Assembly (NCBI GenBank): GCA_009602735.1
Contig: WELA01004268.1
Location: 852,266-916,265 of the forward strand
DNA from: Mesotaenium endlicherianum
Taxonomy: Eukaryota; Streptophyta; Zygnematophyceae; Zygnematales; Mesotaeniaceae
Direction of reading: 5' to 3'
DNA length: 64,000 bases
This document shows positions 33,682 to 45,412 of this stretch, in pieces. Numbering within the stretch: position 1 is the first letter of the stretch; each line of letters opens with the position of its first letter. The translations under genes and the position numbers were made by a program. The notes beneath the pieces were generated by a model that ran no database searches, was not told the origin of the DNA, and was given only the letters and a program-made list of their open reading frames with translations.

Positions 33682-36600
33682 TTAAAAGAACTTAACGTCC
33701 TCGTTAAGCGTATGTCTTTTAAGTATGAATTCGTCAATACTAGCCTTGACTAGCGGAAAATACTGGTGAGCGATTGGACTATGCATCATCACAGTGACGG
33801 AAAAGAGCGAGTATTTGGCCGCGTCCCTTTTGCGTTTGTTCCATGGCTTACGAAGAGCGCTTGATAGCACACTTGCCTTGGCGCAGAGCTTGTGAGTAGA
33901 AGCCCATCGTAAGCAATACTGTTGAACCAAGTCCTTACAATTGAGTAGGATTTCGTCTTGAGGTTTGTACGAGTTCCAACGGGAACCGTAATCAAGCCAT
34001 TTGATCAAAAGTTCCACGCGTGGAGGCTTATGACGAGTGTAGCGGTGTCCTACGACCTCCTCTACATCCCAAGCCTTATCATCATCGGCGAGTTCCAATT
34101 CCGGTGCTTGCGGTTGATAGCGGCAATCGGACCTAAACAGCTTTAGTAAATTGACATGGAACACAGGATGCGTTCGCCCCATGGATTAAGGCAAATCCAA
34201 TCGGTATGCAACAAGTCCAACCTTTGCAATAACGATGAACGGGCCTACCCAGCCAGGCAAAAGCTTTCTTGGGTGCTTGAGTTGGAGGTTTTAGTTTGCA
34301 AAAGTACTTTATTGCCAACTTGAAAACTTAACTCAGTCGTATGCGTGTCAGCAAACGTTTTCTGTCGATCTCGAGCAGCGGCTAAAGCCAGCTTTGCGTG
34401 TTTGTGCACCTCTTAAAGAGAATGGACAAATAGGCGTGCACTTGGCACTCTCATGGATAACATCCCCGCCTCACCGGGTAGCGTACGCGTGAGAGGAGTG
34501 TGCGGATGTCTCCCATGATTAAGAAAAAATCGTATTTCCTTACACTTTCCTAATAAGCATTATTTACTGCAAACTCTGCAACTGAAAGGAGGGTGTTCCA
34601 GTTGTCTTGGCAAGGATTCACATAATGCCTAAGGAATTATTGCAAAACGCGATTCAGTCGTTCTGTTCGACCATCGATCTGAGGATGGAAGCTAGTGGAC
34701 ATCTTGAGCTTCGTGCCAAATTGCGAGCAAACTTCCTGCCAGAAGTGGCTCGTAAATCTACTGTCACGATCACTTACGATTTCTTTCGGCATGCCATGCA
34801 ACTTGAACACATGATCCACGAAAAGACGCGCGGTCTTGACGGCATCAAGCGATGGTTTAGTGGCCACAAAGTGCACCATCTTAGTGATAAGATCCTCAAT
34901 CGCTAACACCCCATTGTGTCCTCAGTCGGTGGTAGGCAATTCCACGACAAAGTCGAGGCTTATGCTTTTCCAAGGAGCACATGTAAGTTCCAATGGTTGC
35001 AACTTCCCAGCTGGCAACGTATTGCTCGGCTTATTCCTCTGACATGTTGCGCAGTTGACGATATACTCGGCAACATCAACCTTGAGGGACGGCCAAATGT
35101 ACCCTCGGCGCAAAGCGTGTGTGATTATGGTAATTCCATGGTGACCAGAGTAAGGAGAGTCATGCGCTTCGCGTAGTAGCACATGTCTTACTGGGCCTTT
35201 TGGGACAGCAATGCGCCCATTGTGCCACCAAAAACCGTCCTCAAACAAATAGCTTGAGTGTTCTTTTTTTTTATTCATACTGTCCATTGTTACGGCTACT
35301 TCGTTCAAGCCAGTGCCCTGGAGATCTAGGAAAAACGGATCTTTGAGATAGTCCTTGTGAAATAGTTGATGCAGGTCAAGTACTTCCGAGTTATGCATAC
35401 TATCCAAATTGGGTGTGCCCGCGTCACCAGGCTGGTTGCGGTCAGACGTCTGGGGGGGTACAGCAGAATCAAGGGTGGCCGCTCTCGAAACCTGACCATT
35501 TTGTTCTTGCAAGCTAGCAACAGTCCCCAACATCAAGTGGTGATGAGGAATTAGAGCATCAGCAACATTGTTGCGGCCTGGGCGATATGCCCACTCAAAG
35601 TGGAATCGTTGCAAGAACTCAGACCATCTCGTCAGTCTCCTCGTAAGCGTTGGCTGAATTTGAAAGAAGGTATTTGGGCCGTGGTCCGTAGCCATTGTCA
35701 AACCCTTGCAGCCTTCCAAATAACATCGCCAAGTTTTCAAAGCGTATATCACTGCCCAGAGCTCCTGCTCTGTCGTTGAGTAATTTTGTTCGGCAGGTGT
35801 CAGCTTTCGACTCTCATAATTGATAGGCTTGCTTGCCTGCAGCAGTACAGTCCCTATTCCAACACCAGACGCATCGGCGACTATCTCGTAAGGCAAGTCG
35901 GGATCGACTAATGAAAGAAGTGGCGCATTCGTGAGTGCATACTTAACGCGCTCAACCACATGTTGCGTATTCTCATCCCAAATGAACGTCTTATCTTTCC
36001 TTGTCAGAGCAATGAGTGGCGCGGCCATCACTGAATAACCTTGCATTAACTTACGAAAGTAGTTAGCAAACCCAAGGAATGAACGTACAGTATGTACATT
36101 TTTCGGGACAGGCCAGTCAGCAACGCACGCTACCTTGGCTGGGTCAGGGCGCACCCCTTTTGAACCCACTATACATTCGAGGTACAAAATTCATCCTTTA
36201 GGAAGGAACATTTCTTTAGCTTAGCATACAGCTGTTGCTCACGAAGGATTTGCAACATCAACTCGAGGTGCTTGTAATGCTTGTCCCTGGTCTTTGAATA
36301 GACGAGGATATTGTCGAGGTAAACTTGGACAAATTTCCCCAAGTAAGGTTTAAACAAATCCTTCATCGTACTTTGGAATGTCGTTGGTGCATTGGTAAGT
36401 CCAAAACTTAGGCCTCTGTATTGGAAGTGCCCAATAGGCGTACAAAACGCTGTTTTGGGGACATCCTCTTGTGTGCTTCGAATCTGATGATAGCCTTGGG
36501 CTAAATCAGGCGAGGAGAACACGCATGCCCTCCTGCAACAAATCAAACAAATCATCAATGCGAGGCAACGAGTAGCGGTTCTTGACCGTTATATTGTTCA

Positions 36601-37086
36601 ACGCACGATAATCAATGCACATTCTAAGCGTCCCATCTCTCTTTAGAACAAATAGGATGGGCGCCTCGAATGGAGAAGAGCTCGGCTTAATCCATCCTTT
36701 CTCAAGCAAGTCGGTAATTTGGTCCTTCATTTCATTCATCTCCAACGGGCTTAGGCGATAAATTGGTCGCCAAGTCGGTTGAGAATCGGGAATGAGAGGG
36801 ATTGTATGTCCAATTCCCCTATCAGGCGGAAGCCCGGCTGGTATTTCACTTGGAAACATTGACTTGTACTTTTGCAAAAGAGCAGAAAGTTCAGCTGTGA
36901 GTGTGTCCTCATGACCAGTAATGTGTAACATCGGCTCTTCCGTAAAGAGCGTAGTGGAAGTTGCTGGGGAATCGGGTCTTAGTAATCCATAGAAAACATT
37001 TTGACTTTGATTTGCCAAACATCGAGCTTGCTTTGTGGACAATAGAAGAGTCTTTGAAGGACTTTCCAAGGCCATATTGGGCTTAC
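33682..37086 (-). pseudogene. Element D pol: RT, RNase H, integrase, chromodomain
   Basis: In transcription order: the N-terminal part of the polymerase with [15 protein letters not shown] with [20 protein letters not shown] and FGLTNAPTTF; RNase H about 36000-35600 with IVADASGVGIGTVLLQ and NYSTTEQELWAVIYALK; integrase with CATCQRNKPSNTLPAGK near 35010 and the catalytic-core remains KEIVSDRDSRFTSHFW near 34760; and a chromodomain-like end with WDVEEVVGHRYTRHKPP near 34060. The chromodomain places it among chromoviruses. Several breaks. Confidence 0.85.
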
Positions 37087-38572
37087 CACTAAATAGCCCC
37101 GAGCATCATATGTGATGCACCTCACACATTTTGATGCAACTACTTGCCCTTTTTGTCTCTACCATAAATCTTTGTACACTTAATCATTTTAAGTGAAATT
37201 AGTCTTAAACAAAGGGCTACTTCACAACGTGTTCAAAAATTAAATCGACAGGTTAAATCGACCTCTTACGTACAAGTTACATCAAAATGTGTACGATGCT
37301 AAAATCAGTTTCAATGAAGAAAGTCTTCAAAATTGAACACGAAAGTCCTTCTTTTTCGCGAGACCTCTTCAGCCATGGTTGCCGCTGGTTGCTCTCTTGA
37401 CGTTCTTTTAGGAACACAAATTCTCATACTTGCTGCTCACTTCGGTCGGCCGTGGGCTCATGGAAAATTCAATACATTGTTGGAGGGAGTGGTCAAGAAG
37501 CGGATTGAGGCCCAAAAGAGCCATAGCGTTGTTTATCAGGTGTTCTTCGTTTATGATAAGTCTAGACAGAAATTCATACGAGAGTTAGTACAAGGTGCCA
37601 TTAAGAAAGACTCTGGCACATGGCATGAACTTTTTAAGGGAGTATACACGCGGATAAGTGAGCAAGAACAGCAGCCAGAGGCGGAAAAAGCACCCGAGAG
37701 TCAAGATGACCCTCAGGCATCTTTTAGAGTGTCTCAGACAGCCAATTTGGACACACAAGTCAGTGCAGAGTTGCAGGGTACTGAGACTAGCCTTACCGAC
37801 AGTCAACCTAGCAAGAAGAGGGGCAGACCTGCAGGCTCTAACAAAAATAGCAGCGCCTGCAGGGAAAAGCAGGTTCATGTTTCAAGGCAAGCCTATGTCT
37901 AGTAAGAAAGGCAAGAGAACATGACATGAATGAATTCATCATCTTGTGTTTGATTTAATGTTTTATCTTAAAAGAATAAATTAATTATTCACTTTGCCCC
38001 TGTATGATGATTATTTGTAATAATTACATCATTTCCTAGATATTTAAAATTGAAAAAATAAATTTCAACAAGCCAAGAACATAAGTAAGTGATATGTTAA
38101 GTTTCAGATCCATGTGATATGTGTGCACTTCACAAAGTCATGCTATGTGAAGCTGTCCATTGAAACGCTTGTCGCATCATGCTTTTTTGCGCATCATATT
38201 TGGTGCATATTTGCTAAGAGCTCCATAAGGCAGATTACTTCTCCAATGGGCCCCAAATTTTGCACATGTATTAACTTCCCATATACATACTCCAAGCTAA
38301 ATTCCCATGTTCTAGAAACTAAGGTTTGTTTAGATATGAAGACCCAAGTTTTGCAGTTTTGGCGCTAAATTATTTGGTGTCATTCTTTTCGGTTTTTCCA
38401 CTCTAAAAAAAATTCATCTTATTTAAAAAAGATGTGGTCAACAACATTGTGATGTAAGCTTTCCAAATCTGTGCTTTATTGTATGATTGGACTACTATTG
38501 TGATCACAAAAAAATCAGGAGTAAAGGTAGTAGATGCATCAAAAAGTGTGAGTTATCGTGGGCTATCTAGTG
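37087..38572 (+). mobile_element. Nested 1486-bp TIR element in D, TTAA-type flanks
   Basis: The left end is CACTAAATAGCCC; the right end in reverse complement is CACTAGATAGCCC, 12 of 13 identical. The flanks are TTAC (37083-37086) and TTAA (38573-38576), which fits a TTAA target of the piggyBac type with one later change. A CACTA-superfamily three-base duplication is not seen (TAC against TTA). The interior holds one open frame with an AT-hook and an AT-rich non-coding right part. No catalytic domain is visible, so it is probably non-autonomous, perhaps an internally deleted derivative. Confidence 0.6.
37375..37902 (+). CDS. AT-hook protein in the nested TIR element
   Basis: A 175-codon frame from an ATG in a strong context (GCCATGG) at 37375; an earlier in-frame ATG lies at 37333. 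The N-terminal half has a mixed, folded-looking composition (LLGTQILILAAHFGRPWAHG, KFNTLLEGVVKKRIEAQ, VVYQVFFVYDKSRQKFI). The second half is Gln/Glu/Ser-rich and ends in KKRGRPAGSN, an AT-hook that would bind the minor groove of AT-rich DNA. I recognise no family for the N-terminal half. It may be the N-terminal, DNA-binding exon of a transposase whose catalytic part is missing from this copy. It is open throughout, unlike the retroelement around it, which suggests a recent arrival. Confidence 0.5.
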   Translation: MVAAGCSLDVLLGTQILILAAHFGRPWAHGKFNTLLEGVVKKRIEAQKSHSVVYQVFFVYDKSRQKFIRELVQGAIKKDSGTWHELFKGVYTRISEQEQQPEAEKAPESQDDPQASFRVSQTANLDTQVSAELQGTETSLTDSQPSKKRGRPAGSNKNSSACREKQVHVSRQAYV

Positions 38573-38576
38573 TTAA

Positions 38577-39228
38577 GGGACTGAAGAGTGATCTTCCTGG
38601 TCCCTTTGCGTACAATGCATATCTTTTGACCGTAATCAAGCAATGCACTTGTTTACGTAAGCCAATCGTTATCCAAAATTGCGTCGACTCCATGTGGCAA
38701 TTCAGCTAAGTAGAATTGTACACGCCTATGAAAGGACTGCACGTTGAGTGGTAATTTAATGGTTCCAACCATACAAGCTAACGAGCCATCGCCGAGGCGA
38801 AGAGTCTCGTCCTTGAGTATTGGAAGCAACTTCATCCCTTGTGCAAAACGTGCACTAATGAAGCTCACTGATGCGCTTGAATCAATGACTGTAAAGCATG
38901 ATTTGCCTGAAACTTTCGTTTCAAATGTCATACTTAACCCCAAAGAAGCTTTATGCATCACTAGCAATGTCCTCGCCTTGAGAGGAATGTGGGAAGTATG
39001 GAGGTCCTTTTCCCGAATCCTATTTTGCATTGCCATCCGCGCGGGAAATCGAGTTATCGGGTGAGAATGCGCGCGTCGATGTGTAAATGCAGCAATATAA
39101 ATTGGTACACTGGTGCATTTTTCGTAAGTAAGATAAGTGTGCGTAACACTTGGCAAGGTTAGCATCCTGCGGCTGAAAGTGCAAGAACATGGTATCATGG
39201 ATGCACTCAAGTTCCAAGAACTCAGCAA
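38577..39228 (-). pseudogene. Element D protease region
   Basis: Contains a retropepsin-like block (FTVIDSSASVSFISARFA) followed by LRLGDGSLACMVGTIKLPL and a DAILDNDWL block, the usual order of Ty3/gypsy aspartic proteases. It lies between the gag knuckle and the nested element. Damaged. Confidence 0.7.
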
Positions 39229-39393
39229 AGCTCAACACTTGCATACAAATATATTTGTTTCGAAGTACATTTATATCGGGTATGTCAGAGTGAACAAGAA
39301 CCTTTGGTGCGTGTGCTCAAACACCTAGAATCTCCTGCTCACTAAGTTGTGTTGTCAATAGCTCAGAAGGAGGCTTTGCGCCAACCTCCTGAG

Positions 39394-40620
39394 CTACTCT
39401 TTGAAAAGCCCCTTGCCTTTTCCCTTGGGATCGTTTCTCGAATCCTTTCTAGTAGAACATGCCGAGATCGTATGCCCAGGTTTCCCACAGCCAAAACATA
39501 GCTCTTCTGCAATCATGCGATTGCGAGCTTCTGTGTTGTCTATCTTGCCTATCTTGCGAGGTGGACCATTGGATCTAGCACTATTACCCGCGCCATTGGG
39601 ATAGTTCCTCTTTGGAGCGGCATTACTAGAACTAGGAAACGACAATGGAGGACGTGATGGACGAGCTGCCTGACGTTTAGGCGTAGCGACCGACTCCTTC
39701 TGAGCTTATGTCTCGGTATAACAAATGAGATCAATGATGGCTGTTCATTCCAAACTGGTGACTGGGTCTGCGTTGAGACGATTAGCGTATTCCGCCTGGA
39801 GCCCCAAGCGAAAGAGGTGAATTTGCATCCCAGTATCGATTGGAACATCCACTATCTGGGCGACTGAGAACAAAACTTATTGACATAGGTTTTGATAACG
39901 CCTGTCTGCTTGAGTTGAAGCAACTTATCACGAGCTAGCTTTGATGGCTTTTGACGCCCAAAGGAATTTTGTAACTCAGTACTAAACTCCTCGAAAGTCA
40001 TCGGCCCCCTCTCAGACCCATGCCATAACTGCGATGCGTCCCTTTTGAGAAAAGTGGAAACCATCATGGCTTGGTTGGTAGGGGCCACTTTAGCTAACGC
40101 AAAGAAGGTTTTAAGTTCTTTGAGAAAACGGCGTACGTCAGAACCTGGACCGCCCTGAAAATTTTCAGGCGGTGAAGGCTTGTACGAAGGCGTTGGTTTC
40201 GCGGCCTGCCCAAGGATGGCGGGCGAGATAGGCGGGTTGGCGTTGTCGTCGGCAGCCCCTGATGGGCCCGTCATCCCTTGGGCAGGCTGTAAGAAAGGAC
40301 CAATCGAAAGGTGAGTGTCCATGGCAGCAACAAAGCAAACGACAAGGTTGGCCAACTCAGTATGAGTGGCCTCAGCAAGATTAACATGGTCTTCTATACG
40401 ACCAATGACATCGGACAAGGTCCTTAGAGCCATTGTCATGGTTTGACTGTCAGTTGTCAAGGCCGTGAAGCGTTGCAAAATTGTCTGCTGGAAAGTGCGC
40501 GGCGAAATTGGTTCATTGGGCAGTCCTCCAGCATCGCCGACGTTGACAACAGGAACAGCAAGAGCAGCAGCAGCGGCGGCAGCAGCAGCAGCAGCAGCCT
40601 CGCCACCATTTTCGCCCTCC
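39394..40620 (-). pseudogene. Element D gag region
   Basis: Starts near 40620 with MEGENGGE and a polyalanine run encoded by a GCN trinucleotide tract (about 40558-40610). A capsid-like domain follows with RRFLKELKTFFALAKV and ASQLWHGSERGPMTFEEF. The CCHC knuckle CFGCGKPGHTISAC is near 39440-39500. The broad layout is typical of the family; a few breaks. Confidence 0.8.
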
Positions 40621-40825
40621 ATATGGAAGCCGAGATAGCGCCAAAAGAGAGAGAAAAAATTTCGCGTCGAAACACGATAAGCGACCGTTGGGTCAGGGCA
40701 GGACTGGGATGGGTAACCTTCCCAATACAAAATATTGCCCCAAGATATATTTTCCCAAAATACATTTTCCACCTACTAGAAAAAAAAAAAATCCTTGGAG
40801 AAACCGAGATCGGCTCCGATACCAA

Positions 40826-41736
40826 TGTAACGTTTCTGCTTTTCGAGAGGATCTTTCCTCGGTATTCAAGGAATATTTTAATGAAGTGGAAAGAAAATCT
40901 ATATACTTGTGCAAATTGACAAATCCTTGAGAAAGCGAAAATGAAAACTAACGTAGAATGTGTGCTTGTGAGAGTTGCACTCACAATGACTCTGCGGGTA
41001 TTTATACCTGCACGACGTGAGGCACTGGAGTGCTTCGAGTCACCACCTAGGGCACTGGTTCATGTCAACAAAAATTGGCGAAGGGGTACGACCCATTTCG
41101 GCTAAATGCTCGGAACGCGCCATTTGGCCGTTTGGAGACTTTTCGACGGTTTCCGAAAAACCGTTTTGCGCCAAACGGGCCTTTTCGCGTTCTCGCCACT
41201 TTCCAAAAGGTCGCGACTGTTCGCGGAGTCGCGTACAAATGCTTTTTGTCATGAATTGGTAGTTATAAAAACTACTTTGCCAATCAGTTAGGTGTGAACG
41301 TTCCAAACGATAGGTTGCGGGTACGAATCCGCTCGGATGCAAAGTCGCTTTGCATATGATGTGTCGTTTGACTTTTACGACTGTTTGTTCGTATTGACCA
41401 CTGGTCGTAAATCCGAAATCTGCGACTGTGCATTATTCGAAATAATGAGAATCAAAATAACTTAATCAAACAATGATTAATTAAGTTATCATCTCATAAT
41501 TAATCAAAGTAACTTTATGTCGTACTTTTGCGAAGTAGTCGAATTACGTTACGACGCTTTTTGCATTAGGTTCTCGGTCGTTTCGCCAATCGACCGGGAA
41601 TTAATCGGCACACGCGTGTGGCGAATATTTCAATGAGATGCAATCATTTATCAAATAATGTATGATAAATAGTATAAAGTATTTTAGGTAATCGAGAAAA
41701 CGTCCCAAATACGCCTAAAAAGCTCAGATCGTTACA
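40826..41736 (-). repeat. Element D, 5' LTR (right)
   Basis: 911 bp, TGTAACGTTTC to GATCGTTACA. The primer site on the plus strand is GGCTCCGATACCA at 40812-40824, matching initiator Met-tRNA. The tRNA-like part at about 41268-41332 reads GGTTGCGGGTACGAATCC, and the ATGCAAAG-TCG-CTTTGCAT hairpin lies at 41337-41355. Confidence 0.93.
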
Positions 41737-41741
41737 TGAAA

Positions 41742-43370
41742 GGCATTGTGCTTCATGTACAGTTCAGCTTCATGTGTGCAAAGCTGTCGATTGTGTGATA
41801 TTTTGCAATGAACAATTTATTTGTAATTACTTTCATTAATTACTTCTCATCCAAATATGTTCTGGTAAGTCATGTAGAACCTTACTGTCAAGCTCCACTT
41901 TACCAGTTACTATTTGCATGTGTACAAAATAAGTTATGATTATTAACTGTGATGCTATGTTGCATGAGGCACTAAAAAATATAGAAAATACGCGGACCCC
42001 ATATGGTCCACTAAGTACAGAGTGTGCCTGCACAAAGCTACTAATCAAAATGAAGTGAAATTTGTTTCTTATGAACGGTAAGAAACATGCCTACCCCAAA
42101 ATAAATCAACAACTACTGGTGCATGCCCAAACTCATAGTGTGTGAAGTCAAAAATGACCGTTTTTGCTCGTTCGTTGTTATCGTACACACTTTGTACGAA
42201 AAGTACACCTCACCTTCTCGAAAATTGCGGGCCACATGGCCAATGCAACACCTTGTGATGTAAGCTCTCTAATGGTCTATCACACATAATCATAGTTTCA
42301 CTGGTTATTTCAATATAGTGTGACTTAGGTGGTGCTTTATTGGACCATATATGGCTTTTCTCTTGGAAGACCTAGTGTCAAGGTCCGCTAAATGGCAAAT
42401 TGTCTCTTAAGTTTTTTCACTAGGCCGCGCGAGGGGCCGGTAGGTGGCGTTTTCCATAATGCAAATATCGTCTTCAAAGTCTATCCAAGTGGCGCAGAAG
42501 TAGTTGCGCTTGTGAGGTGATGCACTTTCATGACTTGAAAAAGTCAACACATGGAGTTCATAAATCCATGCAAAATGGTAGTTCTAGATTGACCCTTCAC
42601 ACACTTGTAGCTTGGGTTTGTGCATCAACTCGGACTCAATAAAGCATTATAGCGCCAAACAATCGGTGATGTCCTCTTGAAGGGTTGGTTATAGTGGCCA
42701 TTGAAAACTGCCATTGTTCATCTTAATTGTACTTGTATAGATATACTGGGGATACATTTGTTTCTCCATTGTTTTATCAAAAATGTGGTTTACAACGCGG
42801 TTAAGCGATATACTCACTTTTGAATTGAGTTTCTTCAAAATTGTGCCAAAACTCAACATTACAACATAATTCATTGTCACTCGCTCTCTTTACGTGTCAA
42901 GGTAGTGGCGTACTCTAGCGTACATGTCAAAGAAGTATTGTTAAGCCGTGCTTACGATACGGGATCTCATGAATTGTACATTAACTTATTTCAAAAGGAG
43001 ATTGCGCCAAACAACTCATGAGAAAAAAAGGGAATGTGACTCATGTTTGAATATTCAAATAGTGTGGTCAATATAAACAAATACTGCATCTTGTGGTCCT
43101 TTTGAAATTGAGTATGTCAATGAGTCGGATATTGTACAATACTTGTCGATCGCATAATTTGATTAATTGCCGTCTATAAGATATATCCACATAGCTTCAA
43201 AAACTTCAATTCCCAAAATTTGAATTTCAAGGTTCTCTACATAGTAAAAATGAATTATAATGTCCAAAACTAAACTCTTGTAATCCATGGTTTCTACACT
43301 TGAACCTCCAGCTTCTTATACAATTCAAACATTTTTTTTAAAGTACAAACACGTGGAGGTCGTGAGTTGC
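41742..43370 (+). other. AT-rich continuation of the piggyBac-bearing locus
   Basis: No coding sequence seen. It is the right-hand continuation of the sequence that D entered, and so probably the 3' non-coding part of the piggyBac-type element. CTTGTGATGTAAGCTCTC near 42252 resembles CATTGTGATGTAAGCTTTC near 38445 in the nested element, and a GGTGCTTTATTGGA follows as GTGCTTTATTGTA does there. CCTAGTGTCAAGG at about 42371-42383 resembles the right end of the nested element (CTAGTGTTAAGG) and could be this element's end. Confidence 0.35.
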
Positions 43371-44500
43371 TGTAATTAATCAGTATATTGGTGGATATTA
43401 TATGCAATTAAATATAATCATTAAACCCTAAACCTGCTGAACTTTAGTTAACATTGAATCTACTGGATTATATAATATTATCAATTCAAAGACTCAGCCA
43501 GGGGCAGCAAGCTGAAGTCAACTTAGGTCAAATTGCTGACACATTCTTTCACAGCCAGCTGACTTTCGTACTCGGTAGCAACGAACTGCCTAGATATGCA
43601 TCTAAGTGTGGTGTGCTAAATGAATGGCCAGATGACATCCTTAGGATGGATGGCGATTCCAGATGATGGGAAATGGCGGTGGATTTTGTTAATCGAGGTC
43701 CTACCAACGTAGTTAACTCCCGGGTAGGCAATGCCATCGCACTGGCCGTTGAACAGTAAACTCATTCCATGTACATATGCTAGGTATTGCTCTCGAGTTC
43801 GGCATTTGGAAACGAGGCCAAATTTCTTGTACACCTTACGGAGAGAGATCTGAATCCAAGGCGAGAAGCCATTGATATGCACTGTCTCCTAGTCTTGCTT
43901 ATGTACGAGTTTACTGATTGCATCATTGATGCTAGTTTACTTCCATTTGACTCGCGAGTATTATCCACAGCTAGTGTGACGTCTTTTGCTGTTTAATCAA
44001 TTAACAGAAAATACCATAAATATTACTTGCTGATATAAAGATCTCATTTATTGTTAATTGCCTATTTGGTGAGTCAATTCATTTCAGTAGTATTGGAGCA
44101 GTTATTGCAATCTTCTTTGTATGGTAAGGACAAGGTCTCAAACTAGCAACTCCGGAGACATGGAGAACCAGGATAACGAGAATGTCAAAAAGCAAGCTGA
44201 AAGCCATGTAGCGGGAACCCCGTACCTATTCTGAAGCAGTGGCAGATACTGCAGCTAAAGAGGCTGCAGGTGAGGCAGCTGCTATTGCCGCAGTTGCAGC
44301 ACAGCAGGCTGAGGAGGAGAGAGCCAGATTAGACATCCGAGAACTTTGACAAGTATATAAAGGTCAGCAAAGGACTCCTCCTCTACCACGATTATGCCAC
44401 GATGGTAGGATATACGGTCAGAGAGGCCATGGCAATTGCCCAAGTGAATGAGGACGGAGCTGTATCGATTTCGGGTATCTGGGGGAAAGATAGGGTAATC
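43371..44500 (+). mobile_element. Element E: remains of a B-type chromovirus, plus strand
   Basis: A whole LTR (43371-44086, 716 bp, TGTAATTAATC to ATTCATTTCA) is followed by a primer site (TAGTATTGGAGC), the first part of gag (MVRTRSQTSNSGDMENQ from 44121) and then a scrap of the accessory frame (about 44338-44500, with NFDKYIKVSKGLLLYHDYA). Almost all of pol is absent, so only a fragment of the family remains. Its right edge is the cut LTR of A-minus. Confidence 0.8.
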
Positions 44501-44643
44501 AAAAATGCCTTGGAAGGTTCAAAGGACACGAACCAAGTTATTAGAGTACCTATTTACACTTGACTCCACACAATACTACTCCAAATATATTTGAAAACAT
44601 TAAAATATATGCAAACTAATATATAATAACTCAAATCACTACA
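44501..44643 (-). repeat. A-minus 3' LTR, partial
   Basis: Matches 50703-50844, the outer 143 bp of the 5' LTR, and ends AAATCACTACA. The purine tract complement TCACCCCCCCGATA is at 44644-44657. Confidence 0.9.
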
Positions 44644-45412
44644 TCACCCCCCCGATAGAAAAAGCGACGTCTCGGCGCGTCAAGTCAGGTCTTACACATG
44701 TGGAGCAAACTAGTCAACAGTTTCAAGTCAGATGCCACACATGTGAAGAGGACTAGTCAAAGGCGCCAAGTCAGGTGCTACACATGTACGGTAGACTAGG
44801 CAAGGTCGTAGGTAGTGTGACCTTATTGGCTAGCCTACTCCTTAATGATAAAGAAAATTGTACAAGTTGGCCCAGAATCTGCCACGAGCTCAAAAATTCA
44901 TAGCGGCCACAGAACTGCTCTAAATCTGAAAATTTGAGTGCCAGACCGACCGCGTCTAAGAACTCTACCGGGTCACCAAATTTGAGAGCATTCTAATTTT
45001 TTAAGTGTCGTTGAGAGCTGAGAGAGTAGGCACTACTCCAAATCCGTGCAGAAACTTCTGAAAATTGTAAGTCCTTCTATACTTCTTCAAATTCTGCAAA
45101 GTAAGTCTCAAAATGGGCATTGTAAGATGTTCTACCAGAGTCTTGAGTTTCAGAGCATTCCAAGTTCAGGGGAGGGCACAATGTCAGAAGGCATATTCTG
45201 CCCTAACAATGTCTGCAGCTTGACCCCCTTTTACTTAGAGCATCATATCTCTCTTACCAGTGCTCCAAATTGAGCAAACTTGAACTCCAAATGACCGACT
45301 ACTAATGGACTATAGCCAGGTAAATTTTCAGAATTTATTATGCAAAGACCTATCACCAGTAGCAGTTTTAGTTTTCTGTCCAGAAACTGCAAGAAGAGAA
45401 GAGTGTCTAATG

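Larger units (their letters stand above)
32750..41736 (-). mobile_element. Element D: Ty3/gypsy LTR retrotransposon with a nested DNA transposon
   Basis: A 9.0-kb element with LTRs of 921 and 911 bp and the 5-bp target duplication TGAAA (32745-32749 and 41737-41741). In transcription order: primer site, gag with a CCHC knuckle, protease, then a 1486-bp unrelated insertion, then reverse transcriptase, RNase H, integrase and chromodomain. Same lineage as G. It is broken, with about ten breaks besides the insertion. LTR divergence by eye is about 7 percent, so it is fairly old. Confidence 0.93.

Noticed and set aside
37087-38572. Calling the nested element a CACTA (En/Spm) transposon because its ends read CACTA
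   Set aside because: There is no matching three-base duplication and no CACTA transposase. TTAA-type flanks fit piggyBac better.
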